From the NCBI GenBank assembly GCA_001970955.1, contig MPUH01000247.1, positions 1-64,000 on the forward strand: a stretch of 64,000 nucleotides of DNA, read 5' to 3'. Below are positions 10,361 through 23,000 of this stretch, one piece after another (the stretch's first letter is position 1; each line of letters begins with the position of its first letter). The notes under the pieces were generated by a model. That model was not told where the DNA came from, made no database searches, and saw only the letters and a list, made by a program, of their open reading frames with translations. The translations under genes and the position numbers were made by a program. The DNA comes from Stentor coeruleus (taxonomy: Eukaryota > Ciliophora > Heterotrichea > Heterotrichida > Stentoridae).

Positions 10361-11047
10361 AGCTTCAACACTATCCTATCTAATAAGTAGAGAATTAGTT
10401 TTCTTAAAGATGATATTAATTAGGAAATTATTAAAAAGCTATGATTTATTATATAATATAAATTGTTGTGGGGAAGAGTTTGCTGGTAATTGAGTTAGGA
10501 AATCGAAACATTAGATGATATTTTATATAATTTTTAGAGATGAAAAGGTCTTGATACTATTATTATGAAGAATTATAATGATCTGTAGGCTTTTCATAAA
10601 TTGGATGGAATTGTGGATTTTTTATATGCTTGAATTATAGGTTGGGGAATTAATTTGTGGAATTATTTTTCGATGTAATTGGAAAAACATAAAATATAAT
10701 AAAAAAGTGATTAAAGTATAAGATAAAATACAACAAAAAGATTAAAAATTTATATTCAGTCAAATATTATAATGATTTGTAATATAAACATCTTGCAAAC
10801 TTTGACAAGCATCACAGTAATTTCTGAGCTTATCATTTTCACATCTTAGTCCTTCATAAATTATTAAATCTCAACCTACACAATAAAAATATCATCATTC
10901 TACATAAAAGTCAACTAAAAATCTTAACTTCATCATTTTAATATAAAACTTCTTCAAACTTGTCATATATATTCATATTTCAAACTATCAAATCTATCAT
11001 ATAATAGTATTTAATAGATTTATTTAATTTACCTTCCATAATAAAAA

Positions 11048-11473
11048 ATGTCATCAGATCACATGCTAGACTCAGCTCTTCGGCTATCATTTGGCCCTGG
11101 AGATGCATTTTTAATCTTTATCATATTTGGCGTAATCGTTATTCTCATACCTATTACATGTTGCATTATAGCTGCCTGTGGAGCAAAAGCTGTATTAAAA
11201 AGCGATTCAGCCAAGAAAAATATACACGATCATGTTGATCCTTTATTAGCCAAAGCATCTGAAATAGGTCATCATAATGAAACTTATTATCCACCCCAAA
11301 ATCAAGCTTATATGGGTTATCCTCCTAATGTAAATTATAGTAATTATCCCCAACCTCCAATGAATCAGGCACCGAATTATCAAGGAGGTGCTTATTATCC
11401 TCCTCCACCACCTCAAGGAATGCAATATGGATATCCTGAAGTTTCAGCACCACCACCTCTATCTAATAAGTAG
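11048..11473 (+). CDS. array copy 2, single-helix Pro/Tyr-rich membrane protein
   Basis: 141 aa. A short N-terminus leads into one membrane helix (FLIFIIFGVIVILIPITCCI) that ends in a Cys pair and CGAK, a plausible palmitoylation and stop-transfer edge. The rest is a cytosolic-type tail rich in Pro, Tyr, Gln and Asn (YYPPQNQAYMGYPP, YYPPPPPQGMQYGYP). The layout recalls small WW-domain-binding membrane proteins, but this copy has no PPxY motif. Function is unknown. An ATAATAAAAA sequence directly precedes the ATG, as in the other copies. Confidence 0.75.
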   Translation: MSSDHMLDSALRLSFGPGDAFLIFIIFGVIVILIPITCCIIAACGAKAVLKSDSAKKNIHDHVDPLLAKASEIGHHNETYYPPQNQAYMGYPPNVNYSNYPQPPMNQAPNYQGGAYYPPPPPQGMQYGYPEVSAPPPLSNK

Positions 11474-12169
11474 AGAATTAGTTTTCTTTAAAATGATATT
11501 AGTTAAAAGTTATGATTTATTATATAATATAAATAGTTGTGGGGAAAAGTTTATTGGATTTTGAGTTAAAAAATTAAAATATTAGATGATTTATTAATTT
11601 CTAGAGATGAAAAAGTTATGATATTGTTATTATGAAGAATTATAGTTATCTGTAGATTTTTTTTGTAAATTGGATAGAATTGTGATTTGTGGAATTTTGA
11701 AAGATTATTAGGATTTGTGTGTGCTAAAATTATATGTTGGGAGATTTGATAAGTGAATTTATGTGTGGTATTATTTTTCGATGCAATTGGAAAAACATAA
11801 ATTATAATAAAAGGTGATTAAAGCATAAGGTCTCAATATAATAAAAAAGATTAAAAAATGTATTCAGTCAAATATATTATAATGATTTGTAATATAAACA
11901 TCTCTCAAACTTTGAAAAGCATCACAGTAATTTCTGAGTTTATAATTTCCACATCTTCATAACTTTCTCCTTAAGTCTAGTAGTATTATTTTTTATTAAG
12001 CTCTTTATTCTAAAACCTATACAATTAAAATTTCATCATCTACATAAAATCCTTTTAAAATAAAATCCCAAACTTGACTTTTATATTTTATCTAAAATAA
12101 AATACCATTTTCTCCAACTATTAAATCTACCCTTTAAAAGCCTTATTTAATTATCTTATATAATAAAAA

Positions 12170-12589
12170 ATGCCTTTAAAAGGTAGTCTTTACATGCTCG
12201 GCTTATCTCTTCGTGACTCTTTTGATGGTATATTTATCGTCCTAATCATATTTGGTATAATCGTCCTTCTCATACCTATTGCATGTTGCATCGCAGTTGC
12301 CTGTGGAGCCAAATCTGTATTAAAAAGTGATTTAGTTAATAAGAATTTGCACAATCATCTTAACCCTTTATTATCCAAAACACCTGAAACAGGTCATAAT
12401 AATCAAGCTTATTATCCACCCCAAAATCAAGCTTATGTGGGTTATCCTCCTGATGCAAATTATGGTCCACAACCTCCTGTGTATCAGGCACCAAATCATC
12501 AAGGAGGTGCTTATTATCCTCCTCCACCACCTCAAGGAATGCAATATGGATATCCTCAAACTTCAGCACCACCTCCATATAATAAGTAG
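12170..12589 (+). CDS. array copy 3, single-helix Pro/Tyr-rich membrane protein with PPxY motifs
   Basis: 139 aa, related to copy 2 throughout but with a different N-terminus (MPLKGSLYMLGLSLRDSF). It has a helix (IVLIIFGIIVLLIPIACCI), a CGAK edge and a Pro/Tyr-rich tail. Unlike copy 2 it contains PPVY and a C-terminal PPPY, two matches to the PPxY ligand of WW domains such as those in Nedd4-type ligases. A trafficking adaptor role is therefore possible but only inferred. Confidence 0.75.
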   Translation: MPLKGSLYMLGLSLRDSFDGIFIVLIIFGIIVLLIPIACCIAVACGAKSVLKSDLVNKNLHNHLNPLLSKTPETGHNNQAYYPPQNQAYVGYPPDANYGPQPPVYQAPNHQGGAYYPPPPPQGMQYGYPQTSAPPPYNK

Positions 12590-13586
12590 AATATTAGTTT
12601 CTTTTAAGGATAAAATTTACTTAAGAATTATTAAAAAATTAGGATTTATTATATAGTCTAGGGAAAGGCTATTGGAAAATGAATTAAGAAAATACAAGTT
12701 TAGATTATATTTTATATGATTTTAAAGATAAAATTGGCTTAGTGTTGTTGTTATTATTAAGGGCTATTATAGCATAAGATTTTCTGATAAAATTTAATGG
12801 AATTATGATTTTTGAGTTTTTTGAAAGAATCTTAGGATTTATTGTATGTCCTAAAATTATAGGTTTGGGATATGTGATAAGTTAATTCGTGTGTGGCGTT
12901 GTTACAAAATTTATTCTGATTTTCACTGTGATTGGCAAAACCTGAAATATAATCAAAGTGGTCTTAAATACTAAAGCATAGAATAAGTATTAGGATAAAA
13001 ACTTATCTAAAAGTCAAAAATCACTCTGTGCATGATTTTATTAGAAATAATTTTTTTGTAAGGTACGCCTCTTATTTTGCTTCAATATAAACCCAAGACT
13101 TCCTTATGATTTCTAATATAAACATCTCTAAAGCTTTAGTAAGCATCGCAAGGGTCTCTGAGCTTATTATTTCTATATCTTAGTTTGATTTTCATAAATT
13201 ATTTAGTCTAGTTAAAAGGATGTGATAGCTTCCAAGTTGATGAAAAACTTTTAATCTCTTCAGTATTACAGTTTTCCTATAAAATCTAAATATCTTTAAG
13301 ACTTTCTCCTTCAGTCTAATAGTCTAATTTTCCATCAAGCTCTACAATTAGGAATTACTTAACATACTCTAAAATTATTCCTCAGCTATAAAATTAAGCA
13401 TTTTTTATATAAAAGTATTTGGAAAATAATATCATGATTAAACTTTATATCAAAATCTTCTCTGCAAGTTTAATCAAATTCTACCTTACCAAAATTCATT
13501 TATCCAAATCATATTCTATTAATACCCTCCAATACTAAATTATTTCACCAATTCAAACCATAACTTAAAACACAAAGCCTAATTAC
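12590..13586. other. array 3' flank and convergent spacer
   Basis: No gene. The first part repeats 3'-flank sequence of the array units. The region from about 13350 to 13586 is C/A-rich on the plus strand, matching a 3' flank of the minus-strand reductase gene that ends at 13587. Confidence 0.5.
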
Positions 13587-14573
13587 CTAAAAATCCACAT
13601 CAAGCCTAAACATCTGTTCATCTTTCTTCGCCATAACCCCAGTTTTCTGATAATCACTCACTCTCTTTTCAAAGAAATTCGTCTTACCCTGCATAGAAAT
13701 CATCTCCATCCACTCAAAAGGATTTGCCACTTTATATATTTTCTCACATCCTAAAGCAATAAGTAATCTATCCGCAATAAATTCAAGATATTGAGACATA
13801 AGCCTTGAATTCATTCCAATCAATTCAACTGGTAAAGCTTCAGTAATAAACTCTTCTTCAATTATAATAGCTTCACGAATCATATCTTGAATAACTTCTT
13901 GTGGTAGCTTATTAACAATGTGAGTATATAACAAACAAGCAAAATCTGTATGTAAACCTTCATCTCTACTGATAAGTTCATTAGAAAATGTGAGACCAGG
14001 CATAAGTGAACGTTTTTTCAGCCAGAAAATCGAACAAAAGCTCCCAGAAAAGAAAATACCTTCAACTGCAGCATATGCTACAAGTCTTTGGGCAAAACAT
14101 GCACTGCTATCAATCCATTTCAAAGCCCAATCAGCTTTTTTTTTAATCGATTCAAAGTTGTTTATTGCATTAAGTAATATGTTTTTTTCTTGAGGATCTT
14201 TTATATACGTGTCGATTAACATAGAATAAGTCTCACTGTGTATGTTTTCCATAGCAATTTGAAATCCATAAAATGCTCGAGCTTCAGGGATTTGAACTTC
14301 ACAGAAAAATCTACTGGCAAGATTTTCTAAGACAATTCCATCAGAAGCTGCAAAAAAAGCTAAAACATATTTTATAAAATGCCTTTCATCATCAGTCAAT
14401 GTTTCCCAATCTCTTAGATCTTGAGCCAAATCAAGCTCTTCTGAAGTCCAAAAACTTGCTTCATGCTTTTTGTACATAGTCCAGATATCGTTGTATTGTA
14501 TCGGGAACATGACGAATCGGCTTGGGTTTTCTCTTAGAAGAGGCTCTGATTCAGTGTGTTCATTAGATTCCAT
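13587..14573 (-). CDS. RRM2: ribonucleoside-diphosphate reductase small subunit (class Ia R2)
   Basis: 328 aa and complete. It makes the di-iron tyrosyl-radical subunit that lets the large subunit reduce ribonucleoside diphosphates to deoxy forms. The iron ligands and radical site are visible: Asp78 in AASDGI, Glu109 and His112 in [10 protein letters not shown] with the radical Tyr116, and later [10 protein letters not shown] and [12 protein letters not shown] with further Glu and His ligands. The C-terminus FRLDVDF matches the tail that docks on the large subunit. The ATG at 14573 follows an AATATAATAAA sequence on the coding strand. S-phase regulation is typical for the family; a DP transcription factor is encoded at 52.5 kb, but a link is only inferred. 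Confidence 0.95.
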   Translation of the reverse strand: MESNEHTESEPLLRENPSRFVMFPIQYNDIWTMYKKHEASFWTSEELDLAQDLRDWETLTDDERHFIKYVLAFFAASDGIVLENLASRFFCEVQIPEARAFYGFQIAMENIHSETYSMLIDTYIKDPQEKNILLNAINNFESIKKKADWALKWIDSSACFAQRLVAYAAVEGIFFSGSFCSIFWLKKRSLMPGLTFSNELISRDEGLHTDFACLLYTHIVNKLPQEVIQDMIREAIIIEEEFITEALPVELIGMNSRLMSQYLEFIADRLLIALGCEKIYKVANPFEWMEMISMQGKTNFFEKRVSDYQKTGVMAKKDEQMFRLDVDF

Positions 14574-17130
14574 TTTATTATATTTCGCGCCATTAGCATT
14601 GGATATGACACTTTTTACTGATTAAGACTACTGTAATATATTATTTTTTGTATATTTGATTTTTTTTTTGGTTTTTCAAAGGAATTTTGTTAGGATTTTG
14701 CTTATGATTTGATGATAAAAGCTTTTGATTTGTTTAGATTTTAGTTTTAGATAAGAGATTTTATGTATTTTTAAGGTAGGATATTTTATGATTAGTGAGA
14801 AGTGTGAGTAAATATCGGGAAATTGTATTTTTTTTTTAATAGGTAATGATTTTTATAGATTTTTCTTAGTAATTGTATTATTATAGGCCTTTTGATAATA
14901 TTTTTTATCAAAATATGTTTGAATAATTTTATTTTGATAGTATTTTATGATACAACTTTATTTTGTTTATGCTTAAAATACTACTTAAATGCTTTTCTAT
15001 TTTTGTATAGTATTTGAAATCTAAGAGGCAAAATATTTTAAAATGTTTGAATTCTTGTTAAATTGTAGCAAATAATTTTCATAAAACTTATTGATTCTTA
15101 TTCTATACTTTGCAAACTCTGGCTTGACTAGCTTTTTATCAGATAGAAACATTCTTGGAATATTAAATTATATTAGAACATTAATTTTTTAGACAAATAT
15201 ATAATAAAAATTTCTGTTGAAAAAAACTACTTATATTATCAAATGCAAATTTTCTATAAAATTAATGCTTAAAACTTAGCTTAAGGTTTTCAAAATCAGA
15301 TATTTTAATATATATTAGTTATATAAACTCGTCTATTATAATATTAAAAATACTAATGTCTTAGTAAAAGCTTTTTCTTTATCATATTATGCGCTGTATA
15401 TTTTTAATCTTATATATATTCTATTTAACTAATGATTATCTTATAATATAGTAAAGTCAATTATTTTTAATTTAACTATTAACAAAATTAGTTATTCTTT
15501 ATTTCTTTTTTAATTTCTAAATATAAACACAGTATTTCAACCTTATTAGATCATGGACTTGTAGAGCTTCCCATATAATCAATATTCCACAATAAACCTT
15601 TCTAGACCTTCTAAGCACATAGTTAATTATTAAAAGTTATAATAAATAGATACTTCTAGGAAATTTAAATATATTTATCTGCTGATGCATTATTAGAATT
15701 TTTATTTGTTTATTTGAGTTATCATAAATCTCAATAATGTAATCATAGTTTCATAACTTAAAGAAAGGGTTTGTATTTTATGTTTGTGCGTATTTTGATA
15801 TTTCTTGATTTTTCAAAGTTAGAAAATATCATGAAATCATATAAAACAAGAACTAAATTGAGCGAGCAAGTCTAAAATAAGATAAATACTACTAATATCA
15901 ACAAAATTTTACACAAAACGTTAAAGGAATCTCACAGGACATCTAATAAACAATTCAAATAAAAAATCATAAAGCATAAGATGAAAAAGATAGCGTCATC
16001 CTCAATATTGAATACTACTTAAAATCTTGAGTAAATATTTCCAGTTAAAATAGTATAAAGACTATGCTGAAATATAATTTTGAATTAGCTTCATCCAGTC
16101 CCTATACTGGTTTATTTTATAAGAAATAATGTGCATAAAAATTATTCTCCAGTGGATTTATTCTATAAAAATGGAATATGAATATAATATTTTTTTCCAA
16201 ATAAAAGCCTTATAGAAGACTGAAAAGTTGGAATGAACTAAATGTTCATAGTACATGCACTAATATTTAAACTAAAAAATTACATACAAACACAAAATAG
16301 TTTAAATTGTTTTGAGAGATAATTATATATTGAAGTTTTATTATTTTGAATAATACCTTTTATTCAGGCATTTGGTAATAATCATTAAAAGAATGAGAAA
16401 GGAATTTATATATAAGACTTAGGAAAATAAGGGATTTTGAAATTGCTTAAGGTATAGAGTAAGATATCTTTAAGAGCTGATGAGATTTTGCTTTAAATAG
16501 AATTTTTAAATGGAAAAATACAATTTATCTATATTTTTATGACAAGTACTTCGTTATTCTAATAGTATATTTCTTTGAAAACTTGAAAACCTAAAAGCTT
16601 AATTTTTATTTTTTTGTAATTTTTATTCATAAAAATATATCTCTCCCTCTCTGCATTAACCTACTAAAATTAATTAAACATTATTTTTTTTCCCCTCACA
16701 ATCGATTTGGTTTCATTTGAAAGTGTTAAAACTATATAATTTATATAGATTTGTACCTGTCAAGTTTAAAAGTCTTTATTTGTGGATTAGATTGAAGATT
16801 TTATCAGTATTTTGTAAAATAGATGATGAGCATAAAATATTCTAAAGCTCTGGTTATTATAATCCTTTACACAATTCTAATACTTTCTTCATAGATAAGC
16901 TCTGAGTATCTTAAATATGTATCATATTTAAAGTAAGATTTCCATATTTCAAATATGTTTTTTCTGCTTGAATGACAGTGGACTATACAATATTACAACT
17001 ACTAGAATTTTATAATCATATAAATTTTAGTTTTGCATAAAGTTCACTTGATTTTTTCATATTTACTTATAAACTTAATTTCTGCTTATACTTTAGAATA
17101 TTCTTAACCTATTGTAAAAAATTTATTATC
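14574..17130. other. 2.6-kb gene-free region
   Basis: No supportable reading frame on either strand. About 14640-14850 is G/T-rich on the plus strand, consistent with a 5' flank of the minus-strand reductase gene; the rest is near-uniform A/T. No tRNA-like cloverleaf or long repeat was found by eye. Confidence 0.5.
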
Positions 17131-17973
17131 ATGGCAGAAACTGGATTGGCTGAAAAAGGTAATATCCAAACTGTGTCAACTGCATCAGTAATTTCATTAG
17201 TTACTAAAATCTCAAACGAAGTCCTAATTGATTCTACAAAAATCGAAAGTTATACTGAAAAAAAAATTCCTCGAAGACAAAACCCTAGAAAATGGACCAA
17301 ATCTGAAGTGGAAGCAATTCATGAGGCTACTTCTAATTACATTAAAGAAAAAAACCTTATAGCAGATCACCTAACCTTAAAAGACTTTGAGATTATAGCT
17401 AAAAATAGACGTCAATCTGCTGAAGAATGTATGTCTAAATATTTCGAAGTAACCAAATCTGGGAGTTTTAAAGCTGGTGTCTGGCCTGAAATAGAAGATG
17501 AAATACTTAAAGAATTAATGATTAAAAAATTAACTTGGAGTCAAATAGCCAAAATATTGAATGAGAAAGTTCATAATTCACGGCCTGTTCGTAATGCTAA
17601 ACAATGTAAAGTTCATTGGAATAACCATGTTGATCCTTGTATGCTTAAAGGTCCTTGGACTGAAGTTGAAGATACTCTACTTTTAGAGACATATAAAGAA
17701 CATGGAAAAATATGGACAAAAATGTATAATGTCTTTCCTTTTCGTACTCAAAGCTCAGTGAAAAATCGTTTAAAGTCTTTATTGAATAAATGTAAACTTG
17801 ATGTTTGTAATGCTAAGAATTTATGTGGAGCGATAGAGCAAATGATTAAAGTAAAAAAAAATAAGGCGATGGATTTTTTGGAAGAAATTAGGTTTGAAAA
17901 ATATGATAAAAGCCCATGTGAATTTATTGATTATTGTGAAGATGATAAAAATAGTTATTATAAAGAAGTTTAA
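17131..17973 (+). CDS. MYB-domain DNA-binding protein
   Basis: 280 aa. Three MYB/SANT-like repeats can be read: a diverged one (about residues 55-110, beginning RKWTKSEVEAIHEA), one from about 127 (VWPEIEDEILKELMIK with a following WSQIAKIL), and a good one from about 174 (GPWTEVEDTLLLETYKEHGK, then IWTKMY and SSVKNRLKSLL). The KQCKVHWNNHVDP link between the last two is typical of R2R3 proteins. The N-terminus and C-terminus are basic or acidic without a known domain. A nuclear transcription factor is likely; targets are unknown. Confidence 0.85.
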   Translation: MAETGLAEKGNIQTVSTASVISLVTKISNEVLIDSTKIESYTEKKIPRRQNPRKWTKSEVEAIHEATSNYIKEKNLIADHLTLKDFEIIAKNRRQSAEECMSKYFEVTKSGSFKAGVWPEIEDEILKELMIKKLTWSQIAKILNEKVHNSRPVRNAKQCKVHWNNHVDPCMLKGPWTEVEDTLLLETYKEHGKIWTKMYNVFPFRTQSSVKNRLKSLLNKCKLDVCNAKNLCGAIEQMIKVKKNKAMDFLEEIRFEKYDKSPCEFIDYCEDDKNSYYKEV

Positions 17974-18979
17974 GATTAGAATTATGTTTTTTAGGTTATT
18001 ATGAATTAGATTTAAAATAATATATTAGAAATTAGCTGATTTTTTTTTATTTTTAATGTAAAGCTTTAAACTATGAATTATTGAATAGATAGCATGGATT
18101 TGAAATATCAGTCTTCTTATAAAATTTTTTTCGTCCATTTATGAATAAAAAACATAAATTGCTAGATAGGGCATATATGATTTTTTATCTAAACTGAATT
18201 ATTACTTAAATTTCCTTATATAATTTTGAAAAAATCAGTCTTGATATTCAAGTAAGATTAGAAAACTCCATATTAACAAGATATTATTTCCTTATTTGAT
18301 AAAATTTAATATTAATAATCTAAATACTTGTTTGTTTTGGGTGTGAAAATAATGTTTTTCATTATAAGTAAAGCATAATAAGTTAATTAGACTTTGCTAA
18401 CGAAAAGTATGTCTAGTTTTTATTAAATTCAAATATTTTTGTGTATTTATAAGTATTTACCATATAAATTCCTGAATCCATCATAGATTTCCACTTGACC
18501 TTCAATATTTCATTTAGCTTTATTCGAAAAATGTAATTGCAATATTTTAGTAAACCTTAGTTTGATTAAACATCGTCTAAAGTATTTTATTTCAAGTCAA
18601 ACAAGTTATAGATTTAACTTTCCTTACAAATTTCTTAAATCTATGAAGATTATCACAAATTTATTATCCAAACAAGGCAAATACTTTCCCTACAACCTTC
18701 TCTAATTTTATTATAAACATCATACAATAAAAAATTTTCAAATCAAAAAATTCTTATCTTCCCACACCACAGGCAACCTTCTCCTTACTTCCATACACAT
18801 TTGCAATCTAAAACCCTGAAAATCTCTACCATCACATAAAATATCATAACCCTTACCCTAAAGCCTTAAAAATATCGACAAAACCTTCTACCTCCAAAAG
18901 CAACATATTATAATTTCCCTCCATTTCATCAAAATACCCTCTTATCTCCAGCATTCACTCAAATAATAAGAATAACTAC
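17974..18979. other. convergent spacer without genes
   Basis: Nothing supportable. The final 250 bp is C/A-rich on the plus strand, the composition expected of a 3' flank of the minus-strand PDI-like gene. Confidence 0.5.
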
Positions 18980-19384
18980 TTAAAGTTCAACTTTCTGTCC
19001 GCCAGCCTTGTTAATGACGTATTTAGAAATCTCATCAGCAGTTCTCCCACCAGAATATTTTTCAACCATTTGCCCATTTTCAAAGTAAAGTAAAGTTGGA
19101 TATCCTCTAATGCTATAAGCGCTTGCTGCATTTTTCTCAACTGTAGAGTCAACTTTTGCGATTCTTGCAGCGACTCCACTTTCTTTAAGTAAATCAGCAG
19201 CTTTTTCGTATTCTGGGGCAAGTCTCTTACAGTGTCCGCACCATGGGGCATAGAACTCAATAAGGATATGAGAATTTTCTTTGAGTGCATCTTCGATTGT
19301 GCTGTCAGTAAGGACTAGAACGTTAGATTCTTGTCCCAAAGCAAGGCTTACTAAGAGAAGAACTACGAGGTGCTTAATAGCCAT
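18980..19384 (-). CDS. single-domain protein disulfide isomerase-like protein
   Basis: 134 aa. A signal peptide (MAIKHLVVLLLVSLALG, cleavage likely before QES) precedes one thioredoxin domain with the PDI active site WCGHCK (Cys49 and Cys52), the cis-Pro loop RGYPTLLYF, and a C-terminal KVEL that resembles the KDEL ER-retrieval signal. It would form or shuffle disulfides in the ER. Classical PDIs have four thioredoxin folds and about 500 aa; this is a single a-type domain. No 15-nt intron extending the frame past the stop was found. The coding strand has GTATAATAA directly before the ATG. Confidence 0.9.
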   Translation of the reverse strand: MAIKHLVVLLLVSLALGQESNVLVLTDSTIEDALKENSHILIEFYAPWCGHCKRLAPEYEKAADLLKESGVAARIAKVDSTVEKNAASAYSIRGYPTLLYFENGQMVEKYSGGRTADEISKYVINKAGGQKVEL

Positions 19385-20093
19385 TTATTATACTTGCAGA
19401 GGTTTAGGTTATTTGGTAAGCTTTTTGATTGAAGGGATTTGAGATGTTTTAATTGAATATGATGATATTTATTAGGATTTTATGGAGGGTTTGATAAAAA
19501 ATTACTTTTTTATGTGAGAGTTGCTGATTTTTGTGTTTTGGAATTGAGGATTTATGGATAGGTTTAATTGGTTGTGAAGGAGATTATTAAAAGAGATATG
19601 AAAAATTGTGAGAGGGAAAATATTTTTGATTTAGGATGGGAAGATCCTTGTTTTGGGATAATATGTGAGGAAGATTATATTTTTGATTTTGGTTTGTAAT
19701 AAGATAGGGATGTATTTTACTTAGTTTTAATAATAAGATATTTGGAAGTATGCTCAACTATGAAATCTGATAATATTATGCTTTGTAAAATATTTATAAA
19801 TATAGAAATCACATATTCACAAAATACTACAAAAAAGTATAAATTTACTCAAAAAACTTCTTTCAATTATATTTTCCATAAGAAAACACATATATATACC
19901 AAGCTTTTTCTCTTACCAAATTTTTGCTATTTTTTCCATTAAAATTCCTATCTTTCTATTCAAGTTTTAAATCTCACAACAAATTTCCAAAATATTTTCA
20001 TCACAAAATTCTCCATCCTATCCATAAACATACCAAAAACATTATAACCTCTAACCTATATTCACATTATTTTTTTAAAATGTACAACTAATA
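19385..20093. promoter_or_regulatory. divergent intergenic region with skew flip
   Basis: Between the minus-strand PDI-like gene and the plus-strand coiled-coil gene. About 19385-19740 is G/T-rich and about 19880-20093 is C/A-rich on the plus strand, a clear example of G-poor 5' flanks on both coding strands. No gene and no specific factor site were seen. Confidence 0.55.
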
Positions 20094-23000
20094 ATGTTCA
20101 AAGAAAAAGAAACATGGGCATTTAAAAGGCATCTTTCACCTGAACCATTTACAGATAAAATCGATAAACTAAATCTTTTACAAGAAAATCTTTCAATAGC
20201 AGCTGAGACAATCATAGCATTAAAAAGAGAAAGAGATTCATTAAAAGAATCTTTGAAAAGTGCTTTAGACGAAAGTAAATATAAAGAAAAAATCCAGGAA
20301 CTAGAAAACTCAAGATCTAGTATAAGGAGTTTTAACCATGGAGATCTAAGCAAACTAGCTTTAAAAGAAGAGTTGCAGAATTTGAAAAAAATCGCCACAG
20401 AAAAAGACAAAATTATAGAAAACATGGAGAAAAAGTTCTCAAATAACAAGTCAGAAAAGCTAGAATTTAGAACTCTTAATGAAAAATACAATACGCTTAA
20501 AGATGAAATGCTAGAAAAAGAAAGATATATACAAATGCTTGAGAAAAAAGTCACAGATTTTAAAAATGAATATGATGGAAGGTTTTATGGTGAAAATATA
20601 CAAGATCTTAAATTAGAACTTAAAGAAAAAGCTTTAGAACTTGAATCCCAAACCTCACAAATCAAAGACTTAATGTTAGAAAAAAATCAATGGAAAAAAA
20701 ATTATGATTTACTATCTGGATTATTACCAGAATATTTAGAAAATGGAAAAAGTGACTGGCAAAATTTCAGAGAGATGCTTTTATCATTAAGAAAATCTAT
20801 AAAAGAAAAAGATTTGGTTATTGATAATTTGAATAGAAAACTTAAAGATACTATGAGTAAAACTGAAAGAAAAAACTGGGAACATACAAGAACTACCCCA
20901 AACTATATGATGAAAAGTGATTTAGAAAGTGTTGACCACAATAAAAAACCTTCTGAATGCACATTTTTATTACCAGAAATAAAAAATACAGTAAATGAAG
21001 TTATTGATAAAGTTCACTCATGTTCTCAAATCCATAGTTTTTACAAAACTCATTTTTTAAGTACAAAAAACTTTAAAAGTATGATAGAAAATCATGAGTT
21101 CCCAGAAAGTTTATTAAAATTCATGAAGCTTTTAATTGACATAATAGACAATTGTCTTAATAACAGTATGATGTCAACTAAAAACCTTTATACAACAGAA
21201 ACTCTTAAAAGAAATTATAAAAATACAATAAAAGGAGAAAAAGATGAAAACTATGGAAAGTTTAATAAATATGATACTGGTAAAAGCAGTAGATATAAAA
21301 GTGAAGAAAAAATACATACAGAATATATAAAATCTTCAAATAATGATAAACCAAAAATATCGTCATGGACCCAAACTCCTAGCGACAAAGCTGTGGTTAA
21401 TAAAATTATAAAACCAACACTTCAATTGAATAATTTTAATGAAGATAGAAGTATTCAAACAAGTTTTGATGTACAAAAAATAGTATCTCCTAAAGTTTTT
21501 ACTCAGATCCCGGAAAATAAACAAAACTTTAGTAATTTTTCAACACCAAAAACCCAGTTTATTCCCCCAACAGAAGATACTTCTCATTTTCCACAACAAT
21601 ATTCTTATGAGACAAATGAAACTAGTCTTAATTATTTTTATCAAAAAAATAAACCTAATTATGTTAAAATACAAGATGATGATTATGAAAATCAACAAAA
21701 ACATAAACTTGAACCAGGACAAGAATATTATTTTTGTCAAGAAAAAGAATATAATTATGATAATCAAAAAAATTGTGGTCCTGAAAAAGTTTATGGAAAT
21801 CACATTAGGGAAAATAAAGTTGATAGTTATGATGAACCTAGTTTGAGAAGTAAAAAAGAATTTATTTATGCGGATGAGCCGAGGAAAAATTTTAATCAAG
21901 AAAGACCCCCGAGAAGAGCTGGACAAGAGATTTTTTATAAAGGATTTCCTAAAAAAATGACAAATGAAGGGTCTTACGAATCTGGTCAAAGAAGATTTGG
22001 TAGCCAAGAAGGGTCTTATGAAAGAGTTACAAATAACCAAGAAAGGGAATATGATAGTATAAAATGTCCTGGTAATGAAGAACCAAGCTATGGGGAACAA
22101 CTAAAGAATTATTCAAGCAAAGATGATTATTACCTTATAAAAAAATCTCAAGAAATCAATGAACCTTATTATACTCAACAAACTCCATATTATGAAAATA
22201 GTCTTAAAAAACAAAATTATAAGCCTTATAGTTCAACACCAAAAGCAGTATTAAACCCTGATTATTATAATAATGGAGAACATCAAGATTTTTCAGGTCA
22301 AAAAAAAATATATGAAAACCCACATAAAAAATTCACTTATCCTGATAGTCCATATGAAACTTACCCTTCATCTATAACTGCAAATGATAGTAATTTCAAT
22401 GAAAAACTTTTACCAGAAGTTTATTCACCTAAAAGTATTCCGAAAAATCATATGGATTTAACTTTATTTGATGAAAGCCACCAACTACTTAAAATTATTG
22501 ACAAACAAAATTCTCGTCTTGAAAAAATCAACAGTCAAATCTCACAGCTTGTGCCAAGTAAAACTGAAACTATATCTGAAAGAGAAGATTTTGATGAATC
22601 TTCAAATATGGTTAATTATGCTAAAAATAAAAAAAACCCTAAATCTATAAATCGGAGAAATTTAGATGATGATGATGATAATTCTGAAGGGAAAAAAAAC
22701 TCTAATTTCTATGATCGTGATATTAGAAATGCATATAAAAAATCACCTAATCCTAAAGATAAAATCTTAGATAATAAAACAAGACAAAGTCCAAGAGAAA
22801 TTATAACAAACAAACCAGGGGATAAAACAAATCCTCAAGAAAGTTTACAAAAGTCTAGAATTCCAACAATTCCTAAATCAAATACATCATTAGAAGTATC
22901 AAAAAGAATAAAATCCCCACCACTAGCAGGAAAATCCACTCCAAACCTAGAAAACTCAAAAAGATTTAAATCCCCAATAAAAAGTGATAGAAATAACACA

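Larger units (their letters stand above)
9945..13200 (+). repeat. three-unit tandem gene array
   Basis: Three direct units of roughly 0.93-1.1 kb each carry 5' flank, coding region and 3' flank of one gene family (starts at 10121, 11048 and 12170). Units 1 and 2 are nearly identical over about 200 bp covering the upstream flank and the first 13 or so codons, then diverge clearly in the coding body. Downstream flanks are also recognisably related, for example the sequence after AATAAGTAGA and the ATATAAACATCT segments. Unit 3 is the most diverged. Local duplication followed by partial homogenisation of the 5' part would explain this. Confidence 0.85.

Noticed and set aside
20075-20554. Minus-strand 159-codon Ser/Phe/Leu-rich frame
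   Set aside because: Antisense of the coiled-coil start of the gene at 20094; low-complexity shadow.
21540-22100. Long minus-strand frame opposite the 1182-aa coiled-coil gene
   Set aside because: It is the antisense of a Lys/Asn/Tyr-rich coding region; its Phe/Ile-rich text is what the complement of AAA/AAT codons gives, and the plus-strand gene is well supported.
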